Notes: generated from the letters alone by a model not told the origin. 34,228 nucleotides of DNA from Albidovulum sp. (GCA_030837785.1 JAUQYA010000108.1:1-34228), one strand, 5' to 3'. Shown: positions 8,264 through 16,607, numbered from the stretch's first letter. A program made the numbers and translations.

Positions 8264-9096
8264 GCGGCTCGCGCGACCGGGACGGAAGGTGGGGCTGGTG
8301 GCTGACGCGCATCGTCACGCTCTGCGTCTACGTCTTTCTCTTCGCGCCGATCGTCGCGACCATCGTCCTTTCGTTCAATGCCTCGATGTTCGGCGGCTTC
8401 CCGATGACGGGCTTCTCGCTGCGCTGGTATGGCAAGCTTCTGGAGAACGTGCAGGTCATCGCCGCATTCAGGACATCGCTCTGGATCGCGGTGGTCACGG
8501 CCGCCGTCACCACGCTGCTCGGCATTCTCACCGCGCTGGCGCTGGTGCGCTTCCAGTTCCGCGGCAAGGAGATGCTCGGAACGCTTGTGATCCTGCCCGC
8601 GCTGGTGCCCGAGACCATTCTCGGCGTGGGCCTTCTCATTCTGATCAAGGCGGTGAACCAGCCGCGAAGCCTGCCGGTTCTTGTCCTTGGCCACATCCTT
8701 CTCGCGCTGCCCTATGTCGTCCTGATCGCGCAGGCGCGGATGGTGGGCGTGCGGCGCATCTACGAGGAGGCGGCGATGTCGCTCGGCGCGTCGCGGCTGG
8801 CCACCTTCCGCGAGATCACGTTCCCGCTTCTCGTTCCGGCGGTGCTTGCGGGTGCGCTTCTCGCCTTCACCATTTCCTTCGACAACACCTCGGCGAGCCT
8901 TTTCTGGCGCCCCGCCGGGGTCGAGACGATGCCGACGCAGATACTCTCGATGCTGAAGACATCCATCAGCCCCGAGGTCAACGCGCTCGGCACCGTGATG
9001 ATCGTGATGACCGTTGGCATTCCACTTGTTGGCGGCATCCTGATCCAGGCCGTGGGCCTACTGACAAGACGCAACAAGACCAGGGAGAAAACATGA
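8260..9096 (+). CDS. ABC transporter permease, PotC-like
   Basis: The product has 278 residues starting at the ATG that overlaps the previous stop. The first segment is VTLCVYVFLFAPIVATIVLSF, followed by further hydrophobic helices. The EAA coupling loop is EEAAMSLGASRLATFREITFP. The motif SFDNTSASLFW near residue 207 corresponds to the conserved SFDD/SFDN segment of PotC-type permeases (COG1177). It pairs with the PotB-like subunit in the membrane channel. Its TGA at 9094-9096 overlaps the ATG of the substrate-binding protein, continuing the coupled operon. Confidence 0.92.
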   Translation: MSGSRDRDGRWGWWLTRIVTLCVYVFLFAPIVATIVLSFNASMFGGFPMTGFSLRWYGKLLENVQVIAAFRTSLWIAVVTAAVTTLLGILTALALVRFQFRGKEMLGTLVILPALVPETILGVGLLILIKAVNQPRSLPVLVLGHILLALPYVVLIAQARMVGVRRIYEEAAMSLGASRLATFREITFPLLVPAVLAGALLAFTISFDNTSASLFWRPAGVETMPTQILSMLKTSISPEVNALGTVMIVMTVGIPLVGGILIQAVGLLTRRNKTREKT

Positions 9097-10238
9097 TGAA
9101 ACTGTCCGGCACAAGGCGGCTCGAGCGGCTGCATGATCGCTACATGGACGGCGGGATCGACCGTCGCCGTTTCCTCGGGCTGACCGCCGCGGCGGCGGCT
9201 TCGGCCGGCGTCTACCTGCCGTGGGGCGGCAAGGCGCTCGCCCAGGCGAAGGAGGTGCGTTTCGACGGCTGGGGCGGCGTCGTGCAGGAGGCGCTCGACA
9301 AGTATGCCTTCCAGCCCTTCACCGCCAAGACCGGCATGGGCGTGGTGCAGGGCACCTTCGGCGACGAGAACGAGATCATCGCCAAGGCCAAGACCGCAGC
9401 CGAGGGCGAACTGCAGGTCGTCCACTCTTCGGGCGTGGAATACTATGTCAAATACGTCAACGCCGGCCTCGGTTCGGAGATCAACGAGGCCAACATCCCG
9501 AACATGGCCAATGTCATGCCGGCGATGATCGAGCCGTTCCGCAAGATCACTCCCACGCTCTCGGCCGTGCCCTACGACTACGGCACCACCGGCATCGCCT
9601 ACAACACCACGGTCATCTCGCCCGAGGAGGCGAAGGAGAAGGGCGCCTCGCTCCTCTTCGATTCCGCCTATGCCGGCAAGATCGGCGGCTACGACAGCAT
9701 GGTGACGCGGGTCTGGTATGCGGCGCTGGCCACCGGCCAGGACCCGAACAACATCCAGGACATCGAGGCGGTCTGGGCCAAGGTGCGCGAACAGCGCGAC
9801 CTCGCCAAGAAGTTCTGGTCCTCGGGGGCGGAGCTGATGGACCTCCTGTCCAAGGGCGAGATCGTGGTCACCGACGGCTGGTCGGGCCGGATCGCCGCGC
9901 TCCAGCAGCAGGGCCATCCGATCGGCTACCTCGACCCGGCCGGCTCCTACGCCTGGATGGAGGACATGCTGATCCTCAAGGGCTCGCCCATGGCGGAATG
10001 CGAGGAACTGATCAACTTCATGCTCGACCCGGCGACATCCATCGCCGTGGCCGAGGGGCAGAACTACCCGCCCTCGCTCGATCCCACCAAGGTGGAGATG
10101 ACCGACAAGATCAAGGCACTGCCCGCCTTCGACGCGACCGGCCAGATGAAGGATCTCACCTTCGCCGATCCGGTCTACTGGGCCTCGCACGAGGACGAGT
10201 GGCAGAAGCAGTGGGACAGGATCGCCAAAGGTGGCTGA
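9093..10238 (+). CDS. ABC transporter substrate-binding protein (PotD/COG0687 class) with Tat signal
   Basis: The first of two adjacent ATG codons at 9093 follows AGGGAG at 9083-9088 and gives 381 residues. The N-terminus carries a twin-arginine signal: IDRRRFLGLTAAAA near residues 22-35, a hydrophobic stretch and an AxA site at KALAQA (about residue 50). The binder would therefore be exported folded through Tat. The mature part has the PotD-like type II periplasmic binding fold (VRFDGWGGVVQEALDKY, YDYGTTGIAYNT, ELMDLLSKGEIVVTDGWSG). Known relatives bind polyamines or other small cationic or zwitterionic compounds. The ligand here is unknown. The gene overlaps its neighbours on both sides. 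Confidence 0.9.
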   Translation: MMKLSGTRRLERLHDRYMDGGIDRRRFLGLTAAAAASAGVYLPWGGKALAQAKEVRFDGWGGVVQEALDKYAFQPFTAKTGMGVVQGTFGDENEIIAKAKTAAEGELQVVHSSGVEYYVKYVNAGLGSEINEANIPNMANVMPAMIEPFRKITPTLSAVPYDYGTTGIAYNTTVISPEEAKEKGASLLFDSAYAGKIGGYDSMVTRVWYAALATGQDPNNIQDIEAVWAKVREQRDLAKKFWSSGAELMDLLSKGEIVVTDGWSGRIAALQQQGHPIGYLDPAGSYAWMEDMLILKGSPMAECEELINFMLDPATSIAVAEGQNYPPSLDPTKVEMTDKIKALPAFDATGQMKDLTFADPVYWASHEDEWQKQWDRIAKGG

Positions 10239-11364
10239 CGCCATTCCCGAACGGGAGGAGCCCCGGCCGGAACCGGCCGGGGCATCGCCCGAAACCCACT
10301 CGGCCGCACCCCCGGCCGTCGAGTTCCGCAACGTCGAGGTCACCTACGGAAGATTCGTCGCGGTGCACGGCTTCTCGCTCGCCATCGCCAGGGGCAGCTT
10401 TGTCACACTCCTCGGGCCTTCCGGCTGCGGCAAGACCACACTCCTGCGCTCGATAGCGGGGCTCGTGGACATCAGCCGCGGCCAGATCTCCATTGGGGGC
10501 CGGCGGATCGACGATGTGCCGATCTACCGGCGCAACATCGGCCTCGTGTTCCAGAACTACGCCCTGTTCCCGCACAAGACGATCTTCGACAACGTGGCCT
10601 TCGGGCTGAAATACCGCAACGTGCCGAAGCCCGAGATCGCCGCCCGTGTGGCGCGCGCGCTCGAGATGGTGCGCCTGCCGGGGAGCGAGCGGAAACTGCC
10701 CTCGCAACTCTCGGGCGGCCAGCAGCAGCGCATCGCGCTGGCCCGCGCCATCGTGTTCGAGCCCGAGGTGCTCCTTCTCGACGAGCCGCTTTCGGCTCTG
10801 GACGCCAACATGCGCGAGGAGATGCGCGTGGAAATCAAGAAGATCCAGCGCGAGACCGGCATCACCGCAATCTTCGTCACCCACGACCAGGAGGAAGCCC
10901 TGTCGATGTCCGACCGGATCGTGGTGATGAACGCGGGCACGGCCGAGCAGATCGGCACGCCGCAGGAGGTCTACGAGCGGCCCGCAACGGCCTTCGTCGC
11001 CGACTTTCTCGGCAAGGCCAACATGCTGGCCGGCCGCGTGATCACGCCGGGCGCCGGGGGGGCGACGCTTGCGCTCTCAGGCGGGCAGGAGGTGCGGGTG
11101 GAGACCGCGCGACCGCTCGCCCGGGGCGAGACGGTCACCGTCGTCGTGCGCCCGCAGGTGCTGTCGCATCCTCCGGCGCCGGGCACCAACCGTCTGCGTG
11201 GCAGGGTGGTCTCCTCCTCCTATCTCGGCGGACGCATCATCTACGAGATCGACATCGGCGAAAGCGCGACGATCCGCGCCAATGTCGCGATCGGCGGCAC
11301 TCCCGCCCGGGAGGGTGACGCCATCGAGATCGGCTTTCAGCCGGCCGATTGCGTCCTGCTCTGA
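10231..11364 (+). CDS. ABC transporter ATP-binding protein, PotA-like
   Basis: GTG 10231 overlaps the end of the binding-protein gene by 8 bases and gives 377 residues. The ATPase is complete: Walker A GPSGCGKTT (62-70), Q-loop VFQNYALFPHKT, signature LSGGQQQR (160-167), Walker B LLLDEPLSALD (181-191) and H-loop THDQEEALSM. A C-terminal TOBE/MOP-type regulatory domain follows (VRPQVL through AIEIGFQPADCVLL), as in PotA, FbpC and UgpC. It energises import by the two permeases. It is the last gene of the four-gene operon; GC-rich repeats follow. Confidence 0.94.
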   Translation: MADAIPEREEPRPEPAGASPETHSAAPPAVEFRNVEVTYGRFVAVHGFSLAIARGSFVTLLGPSGCGKTTLLRSIAGLVDISRGQISIGGRRIDDVPIYRRNIGLVFQNYALFPHKTIFDNVAFGLKYRNVPKPEIAARVARALEMVRLPGSERKLPSQLSGGQQQRIALARAIVFEPEVLLLDEPLSALDANMREEMRVEIKKIQRETGITAIFVTHDQEEALSMSDRIVVMNAGTAEQIGTPQEVYERPATAFVADFLGKANMLAGRVITPGAGGATLALSGGQEVRVETARPLARGETVTVVVRPQVLSHPPAPGTNRLRGRVVSSSYLGGRIIYEIDIGESATIRANVAIGGTPAREGDAIEIGFQPADCVLL

Positions 11365-11917
11365 CGGCCCCGGGGGCCGCCGGGTGCGGCCCGGGCGGCG
11401 GGTCGGCCCGGGCGGCGGGTCGGCACGGGCGCCCTCCGCGGGCCGCGTCCGCGAAGGCCCACCTTCGCCGCGACGCCGGAGATCGCCTGGACGAGCGACC
11501 CGAGAACGAAGGCGAGCGAGACGAGAAGAAGGCCTCTGCCCAGGAGCCGCTGATCGTCGACACGTGGGCCACCGCACCTCGATAAGCGGGCCGAGCGGGG
11601 GCAGGCAACCGCCCGCCACCGCAACGCCGGCACCATCGACCAGTGACAGCAGCGGATTGGTCCGGCTGGAAGCAACCGCGACGATTGCGGCTGGCGGCCG
11701 ATGCGAACACCAGACAACCCGGCAACCTTCCGGAAGCCTGGAAGGCGCGTTCGTCCGGCTGACGCAAGAAAGATCGTTCCGGCTTTGCGATGCGAAGACC
11801 CGTTCCCTGCGGACCGCCGATCGGCGCGGCCGGGCGTTCATTCCACCTTGCACACCCGTCCGCCGGGAACATTCCGGTGCCGGCGAGGTTTCGGATGGCT
11901 GCAACAGGAGGCGCCCC
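11365..11917. other. 553-base region without a supported gene
   Basis: Apart from the 17-bp tandem repeat, the stretch holds only unconvincing frames. On the minus strand around 11470-11560 one frame encodes a hydrophobic run (LLGRGLLLVSLAFVLGSLVQ) that looks like a membrane helix, but it has no clear start with a ribosome site and continues into a Pro/Arg/Ala-rich repeat tail. It may be the remains of a small membrane protein gene. No tRNA or IS end was seen. Confidence 0.5.
11387..11420. repeat. 17-bp tandem repeat, two copies, behind the ABC operon
   Basis: The unit CGGCCCGGGCGGCGGGT occurs at 11387-11403 and 11404-11420, followed by a degraded third copy beginning CGGCACGGGCG. It lies 23 bases after the stop of the ATPase gene. 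GC-only composition allows strong hairpins, so it might impede transcription, but no T-tract is present. Confidence 0.8.
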
Positions 11918-12136
11918 ATGTCCGCACCGCGGACGGATCCCGGGCGGCAGTTGAAGCGGCACCGGGTGCCGATCATCGGCATGGCTCTGGTTGTCCTCTT
12001 TGCCCTCGGCGTCATCATCTACTGGCTGTTCGACGAGGTCAGCCACTCCGATCCGCCGTCCCCCCAATGGCCTGCCGAGGTTTCCGGCCCGTCGGATGAA
12101 GGCTCGGCCACCCCGCCCCCCGGAACGCAGCCGTGA
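11918..12136 (+). CDS. Small single-pass membrane protein, unknown function
   Basis: The product has 72 residues. ATG 11918 is preceded by a perfect AGGAGG at 11906-11911, the best argument that this short frame is real. It begins with a polar, basic stretch (RQLKRHRVPIIG), has one membrane helix (MALVVLFALGVIIYWLF) and ends in an acidic, Pro-rich tail (PAEVSGPSDEGSATPPPGTQP). Topology by the positive-inside rule would put the tail in the periplasm. I do not recognise a named family. The next small frame starts 27 bases after its stop. Confidence 0.65.
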   Translation: MSAPRTDPGRQLKRHRVPIIGMALVVLFALGVIIYWLFDEVSHSDPPSPQWPAEVSGPSDEGSATPPPGTQP

Positions 12137-12163
12137 TCCTTCCGGACCTCGCCGCCCCGCGGC

Positions 12164-12316
12164 ATGCTGGCGCTTGTCCTCGACTATGGCCTGCGTCCCG
12201 AACAACTCAGCCCCGGATGGCATCTGGTCTTGCCCGGCGCGGCGGTGTTCGGCGGCTTCCTTGCCCTTGGGGCGGGCCTTGCTCTTGGTGTAACATTGGC
12301 CTGGAGCCGGGCATGA
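12164..12316 (+). CDS. Possible 50-residue membrane peptide
   Basis: The frame ATG 12164 to TGA 12314 encodes MLALVLDYGLRPEQLSPGWH, then a glycine/alanine/leucine-rich hydrophobic segment (VFGGFLALGAGLALGVTLAW) ending SRA. It lies just after the 72-residue membrane protein in the same frame and direction. There is no good ribosome site before the ATG, so it is uncertain. It could be translated by coupling from the upstream gene or be a decayed gene fragment. No family is recognised. Confidence 0.35.
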   Translation: MLALVLDYGLRPEQLSPGWHLVLPGAAVFGGFLALGAGLALGVTLAWSRA

Positions 12317-12373
12317 CACTTCCCCCCGCGGAAGCGCGCGTTCATCGGGCGCCGTTCCCGCAGGCATCACCTC

Positions 12374-12877
12374 ATGATCCACAGGGGCGACATGCCGCAA
12401 GACACCGGGGCGGACCGACCCGAAGGCGCAACGACGCCCTCGCTTGCCGAAGACCGGCCCCTGCATCGCGCCGGTTCCGATCTGGCGGCCTTCCTTCTTC
12501 GCCGACTGCTGTCCGCCGTCATCCGGCAGGGCACGCTCCAGGTGCTGCTGCCGCAGGGCAACCGCATGGAGGCCGGTTCCGGTGATCCCCCGATCCGGGT
12601 GCGCATCCTTCACCCCGCGACGGTCTGGCGGATTTTGCGCAACCCGGATCTCGCACTGGGCGAGGCCTACATGGATGGCACGCTGGTGGTGGAGAATGCC
12701 GGGATCTACGATCTCATCGCGCTTGCCATGCAAAACATCGGCCTCGGCGACGGAGCCGGCCTCATGAAGGTGCAGGCGGCGCTGCTCTATCTGACGCGGC
12801 GTCTGGCCCAGAACAATCCGCTGCGGAAATCCCGCCGGAACGTCGCCCACCACTACGACCTCTCGCACCGGCTTTAG
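12374..12877 (+). pseudogene. Truncated cyclopropane-fatty-acyl-phospholipid synthase (N-terminal part only)
   Basis: ATG 12374 or 12392 opens a frame of up to 167 codons. It matches the N-terminal domain of CFA synthase-like proteins: VRILHPATVWRILRNPDLAL, GEAYMDGTLVVEN and, at the end, SRRNVAHHYDLS. In intact enzymes this last motif leads straight into the SAM-dependent methyltransferase domain (YDLFLD...). Here the frame stops after DLSHRL at 12875. The whole catalytic part, more than 200 residues, is missing. Intact CFA synthase adds a methylene bridge to unsaturated membrane lipids. The break falls exactly where the accessory block begins, suggesting that insertion or deletion of that DNA cut the gene. 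Confidence 0.85.
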
Positions 12878-13001
12878 GCACCCGGAAGGCGGACGCGATG
12901 AATTGCGACAGGTGCAGCAAAGTCGGTTAAGTTCTCCTCCCGTCAGCTTGACAGGTCGCCGCAGCCAATGGCTTGCTTGCCGGGTCATTCGGAAGGTCCT
13001 C

Positions 13002-14663
13002 ATGAACAAATTGGCAGCCGCTTTCATGCGACGGTTTGCGGCCCCGTTATCGTCTGCGGGGCTGATCGTGGGCGCTCTCCTCTGGTTCGCCGCGCTGACG
13101 CCCAGCCTGATTCCGCGCGATGGCGTGCTACAGGGCGCCATCGGCGGCCTGAGCTTTGCCGTGGGCTATGCTGTCGCGGTGGCTGCCGCCGCTCTTTTGG
13201 TGTGGCTTGGCTTTCCCTTGCTGCCGCAGCCTGTGAGCGGCCGCCTGCGCCAGTTGGCGGGCCTTGCCGCCGCCGGGTTGATGGCGGTGGCGGCCTTCCT
13301 GGGCGATAGCTGGCAGAACGAAGCCCGCCTGGCTCTCGCGCTTCCGCCGGTCGAAAGCGGCTGGCCGTTCGTCATGATCGCCGTTGGCTTGGCGTTGATA
13401 GTGGTGCTGCTGCTGGCTGGCCGTGCCTTCGCCGCCCTGCGCGAGATACTTGACGCACCGCTGCGCCGCGTGCTGCCGCGCCGCGCCGCGGCTGTCGTCG
13501 CTTTCACCCTGGCGGCATGGAGCTTCTGGGCGGTCGGCAACGGCTTTCTTCTCCACGCGGCGCTGCGCGCCCTCGATTCCAGCTACCGCACGATCGATGC
13601 GCTTATCCCGGTGGAAGAAGACCAACCCGTTGATCCCCTGAAGACCGGGAGTGCTGCATCCCTGCTGAACTGGGAAGACCTTGGGCGCGAGGGACGAAGG
13701 CGTGTGCTGTCCGCCGCGAAGGCGGATGAGATCGGCGCCATCACAGGCCGTCCGGCGAAAGAGCCGCTGGTGGTCTATGTCGGGCTCAATTCGGCCGAGA
13801 CCCCGCAGGCCCGCGCCGCCCTGGCGCTGGCGGAGATGGAGCGGGTGGGAGCCTTCAGCCGCAAGCTGCTGGTCATCGCCACGCCGACCGGCACCGGGTG
13901 GGTCGATCCGGCGGCGATGATCCCACTCGAAATCATGCATGGCGGCGATGTCGCCTCCGTTTCGGTGCAATATTCCTATCTGCCAAGTTGGCTCACCCTG
14001 TTCGTTGATCCCGTGTATGGCGAGGACACAGCAAGGGACGTCTTTGACGCAGTTTATGGCCATTGGCGCGCGCTGCCGCGAGAGTCGCGGCCGCGCCTCT
14101 TTCTGTTCGGTCTCAGCCTGGGTTCGCTGAACTCGGACTTGGCGAGCGATGCCTATGTTGTGCTCGGGGACCCTTTTGAAGGCGCGTTGTGGGTGGGTCC
14201 GCCTTTCGCCAGCCGCACCTGGCCGCAGATCACCGCCACGCGGCAGCCGGGCTCGCCGGCGTGGCTCCCCCAATCGCGCAATGCCACGGTGTTCCGCTTC
14301 TTCAACGCCGAAGACCGCAGCCAGCTCATGAAACCCGGCTGGGGACCGGTCAAGATCGCCTACCTGCAATACCCCTCCGATCCCATCACATTCTTCCAGG
14401 TGAACATGTGGCGGAAGGAGCCGGACTGGATGCGTGATCCCCGTGGCGCGGGAGTGTCGCCGGCTCTCACCTGGATGCCCGGCATCAGCTCCGTCCAGCT
14501 TACCTTCGACATGATGACCGCCACCACCGTCCCCAAGGGGCGAGGCCATGTCTATGCCGCAGCGGATTATGCGGCAGGGTGGCAAGCCCTCACCCGGCCC
14601 GCGGACTTCGACGAAGCGCAGATGAAGAAGCTGGCCGAATGGCTGGACCGGCGCGGACTTTGA
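13002..14663 (+). CDS. Membrane-anchored alpha/beta-hydrolase (DUF2319, Abhydrolase_9)
   Basis: The product has 553 residues; ATG 13002 is preceded by GGAAGG at 12991-12996. The N-terminal half (about residues 15-190) has several membrane segments (SSAGLIVGALLWFAALTPSL, IGGLSFAVGYAVAVAAAALL, VMIAVGLALIVVLLLAG) and the family phrase TPSLIPRDGVLQG. The C-terminal half is a soluble alpha/beta-hydrolase domain with a nucleophile elbow GLSLGS (Ser372) and the conserved VYVGLNSAETPQARAALA and DPITFF blocks. This matches the two-domain Abhydrolase_9_N plus Abhydrolase_9 architecture, common in actinobacteria and proteobacteria. The substrate is unknown; esterase or lipase activity is only inferred. 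It stands alone on its transcript as far as can be seen. Confidence 0.88.
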   Translation: MNKLAAAFMRRFAAPLSSAGLIVGALLWFAALTPSLIPRDGVLQGAIGGLSFAVGYAVAVAAAALLVWLGFPLLPQPVSGRLRQLAGLAAAGLMAVAAFLGDSWQNEARLALALPPVESGWPFVMIAVGLALIVVLLLAGRAFAALREILDAPLRRVLPRRAAAVVAFTLAAWSFWAVGNGFLLHAALRALDSSYRTIDALIPVEEDQPVDPLKTGSAASLLNWEDLGREGRRRVLSAAKADEIGAITGRPAKEPLVVYVGLNSAETPQARAALALAEMERVGAFSRKLLVIATPTGTGWVDPAAMIPLEIMHGGDVASVSVQYSYLPSWLTLFVDPVYGEDTARDVFDAVYGHWRALPRESRPRLFLFGLSLGSLNSDLASDAYVVLGDPFEGALWVGPPFASRTWPQITATRQPGSPAWLPQSRNATVFRFFNAEDRSQLMKPGWGPVKIAYLQYPSDPITFFQVNMWRKEPDWMRDPRGAGVSPALTWMPGISSVQLTFDMMTATTVPKGRGHVYAAADYAAGWQALTRPADFDEAQMKKLAEWLDRRGL

Positions 14664-15154
14664 TGGGGGCGCTCTGGCCTATCGGTGCGCATGCAAAGTG
14701 GCTGCCGGTTGTTTCTCGAACTTTGCTGCATTTGTGCAATTGTAGCCCCGTGCGCCCGATAGTTTCCGCCAAGGCTACTTTCCGGAAGGCTTCTGCGCGA
14801 AGTGACCGGGTGTCTTTGAGTCTGAGCAATCTGGCGCTTGGACTCTGAATGGTGAGCCGCTACTGCTCCGCACGGGCCGAGCGCTACGCCGACCGGCTTT
14901 TCAGGCGCACGGCGGCGACTGGCGCGTTGATGGGCCGGCGGTCGGCAGCGTTTCGAGAAACAGGCGGAGCAGCGCCGGCCGTGGCGCGCTGGTCGGGGGA
15001 AGCATCGGAAGGATGCATGCCAGTGGTCAGTGGAAGGCTGCTTGCCACCGATACTACGCGAATTGCAGAAGATGGTGGGCCTGCACCACTATGTCGAGTT
15101 GTGCCCACAGGGTTGATATTGATAGTATCGATCTGGCGTAGCGCGAGGCGTGAG
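14664..15154. other. 491-base region without a supported gene, upstream of the Crp/Fnr regulator
   Basis: A frame runs in from 14849 into the regulator, but its composition is Arg/Ala/Gly-rich with no recognisable motif and no ribosome site at its start. I treat it as untranslated. No tRNA, IS end or terminator stands out. The lower GC stretch around 15105-15135 (TTGATATTGATAGTATCGAT) is the likeliest promoter area for the regulator. No clean Fnr- or Crp-type palindrome is present there. Confidence 0.45.
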
Positions 15155-15862
15155 ATGGATCAGTCGCCGACGGTAAAGCAGCCGACACAGCCGGCATATC
15201 GGAGTTTGGCGAATCTCACCGATGTCGGCTGGATGTCGGAGCAGCCTGTCGAATTCCAGGACCGCATGGCCAGGCTCGGCCGCTGGATTTCCGTCAGCCG
15301 CGGCAGCATGATCTATGCCGTGGGTGACGAAGCCGATGCGATTTTCGGGCTGGGCGAAGGCATGCTGGATGTGGCGATCCCGATCAGCGAAGATCAGGAA
15401 GTGATCGCTCATCGCGCCCTGCCGGGGTTTTGGATTGGCGATTCGGCGCTCCTTGCGAAGTCGCTCCGGACCGTCTCGGTCTACGCGGCTGCCGACAGCC
15501 GGCTCTTCAAGCTGCCGGCGGCCGCTGTCCACCGCAGCCTCCAGGAATTTCCTGAAGACTGGATGTGCTTCTACCGGCTCAGCCACAGCAACGTGTCACT
15601 CGGCCTTCGCGCCCTGGCCGAAGTGATATCCTTGCCGCCCCGTGCCCGCTTCGCGCGCGCCCTGTTGCGACTGACATCCACCGACGGCATGGTTCGCCTG
15701 ACACAGGAGGAACTCGGCCGGATGGTGGGCATGAGCCGGGCAGCCTTTCGCCGCGCGTTCTCCGCGCTCATCAAGCAAGGGATTGTCGAAGTCGAATATG
15801 GCGGCATCTGCATCAAGAACCGCCTCGCGCTCGAACAGGAAGCCGCAAGAATCGAGAGTTAG
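15155..15862 (+). CDS. Crp/Fnr-family transcriptional regulator
   Basis: ATG 15155 with a nearby GAGG gives 235 residues. Residues about 30-130 form a cyclic-nucleotide-binding-type beta-roll (RGSMIYAVGDEADAIFGLGE, HRALPGFWIGDSALL, VSVYAAADSRLFKLP). A dimerisation helix follows, then a Crp-type winged helix at about 182-215 (LTQEELGRMVGMSRAAFRRA then FSALIKQGIVEVEYGGICI). No N-terminal cysteine cluster exists, so it is not an oxygen-sensing Fnr with an iron-sulfur cluster. The effector is unknown. It could control the nearby hydrolase, the small membrane protein or the SulP genes, but no operator was identified to support this. Confidence 0.9.
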   Translation: MDQSPTVKQPTQPAYRSLANLTDVGWMSEQPVEFQDRMARLGRWISVSRGSMIYAVGDEADAIFGLGEGMLDVAIPISEDQEVIAHRALPGFWIGDSALLAKSLRTVSVYAAADSRLFKLPAAAVHRSLQEFPEDWMCFYRLSHSNVSLGLRALAEVISLPPRARFARALLRLTSTDGMVRLTQEELGRMVGMSRAAFRRAFSALIKQGIVEVEYGGICIKNRLALEQEAARIES

Positions 15863-16083
15863 AAAGTTCCGGCCCAAGGCGGTTTCCCCGCCACCGGACA
15901 CCCGCTGGGCCGCAATGCGGCGATTGCTTGCGATTGCGACATCTGATGCATTCGATCCCTGTGGTTCGGTTACAGTTGCGAAAACCGCTTCCAGCAACAT
16001 GAAGGCTCCATGAGATCGCAGTTTACGAAAGGCGTCCTGGGGCGGCATCAGCACTGTGGCGCCTTGTCAGGTGCGGGTTCGTG

Positions 16084-16593
16084 ATGGCCAAGACCCCGAC
16101 ACGCAGGCAGATCGTCCTGGCGCAAGTGGCGCTGGCGCTACTCGTCAGCTTCGTCGGCGCCGGATTGGCCTGGTACGGCTTCTCGGCGGAGGTTCGCGGG
16201 CGGATTTGGCAAAACCTGCTGGACCGTCCGGGCGGGCCGATGACGTTCCGCTTCATCCTGCAGCCCATCATGGCGTCTATCATGGCCTTCATCGACGGCC
16301 TCCGTGACGCCCGCGGCGGTTCCTTGCCCTATCTGGCGACGATACTGACCGATTCCGAACGCCGCTACAGCCACCTGCGCGAGGGTGTGATTTCGACGGC
16401 GCGCATCATCCTGCTCGGCGTGTGCATGGACGTCATCTATCAGTTCCTCGAATTCGGCACCTTCTTCCCCGGTGAAGCGGCCATCATCGCGATCCTGCTT
16501 GCCTTTGTTCCCTACCTGCTGCTGCGTGGGCCGTTCGCTCGGCTCATCCGCCGCTGGCGCGGCATCAGATCCGCGGACGACGTTCAGCGGTAA
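16084..16593 (+). CDS. Small multi-pass membrane protein, unknown function
   Basis: The product has 169 residues from ATG 16084; a GTG directly before it at 16081 is equally possible and no strong ribosome site decides. Hydrophobic segments are seen at IVLAQVALALLVSFVGAGLA, FILQPIMASIMAFIDGL, ARIILLGVCMDVIYQFLEFG and IIAILLAFVPYLLLRGPFA, so three or four membrane helices. I do not recognise a named family. It is convergent with the SulP transporter gene on the other strand; the two stops are 33 bases apart around a small palindrome. Confidence 0.7.
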   Translation: MAKTPTRRQIVLAQVALALLVSFVGAGLAWYGFSAEVRGRIWQNLLDRPGGPMTFRFILQPIMASIMAFIDGLRDARGGSLPYLATILTDSERRYSHLREGVISTARIILLGVCMDVIYQFLEFGTFFPGEAAIIAILLAFVPYLLLRGPFARLIRRWRGIRSADDVQR

Positions 16594-16607
16594 CGCCGCC
16601 GCGGCGT
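16593..16607. terminator. Short palindrome between convergent genes
   Basis: ACGCCG, a three-base loop CCG, then CGGCGT form a perfect 6-bp stem starting at the stop codon of the membrane protein gene. It sits between two convergent genes, as a bidirectional terminator would. It has no T-tract, so its function is uncertain. Confidence 0.35.

Noticed and set aside
8760..10343. 527-codon minus-strand frame across the permease and binding-protein genes
   Set aside because: It is a shadow of the ABC genes; Arg/Gly/Val/His-rich with no recognisable motif.
11237..13141. 634-codon minus-strand frame across the small membrane ORFs and the cfa remnant
   Set aside because: It changes composition along its length, is antisense to the cfa remnant, which has recognisable protein motifs, and lacks a ribosome site or domain.
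15116..15136. Fnr-box-like TTGAT sequence upstream of the Crp/Fnr gene
   Set aside because: The TTGAT half is not followed by a matching ATCAA half-site at N4 spacing, so it is not a proper Fnr or FixK box.
14849..15154. N-terminal extension of the Crp/Fnr regulator by about 100 residues
   Set aside because: The extension is Arg/Ala/Gly-rich, has no domain and no ribosome site, and the normal regulator length is reached from ATG 15155.
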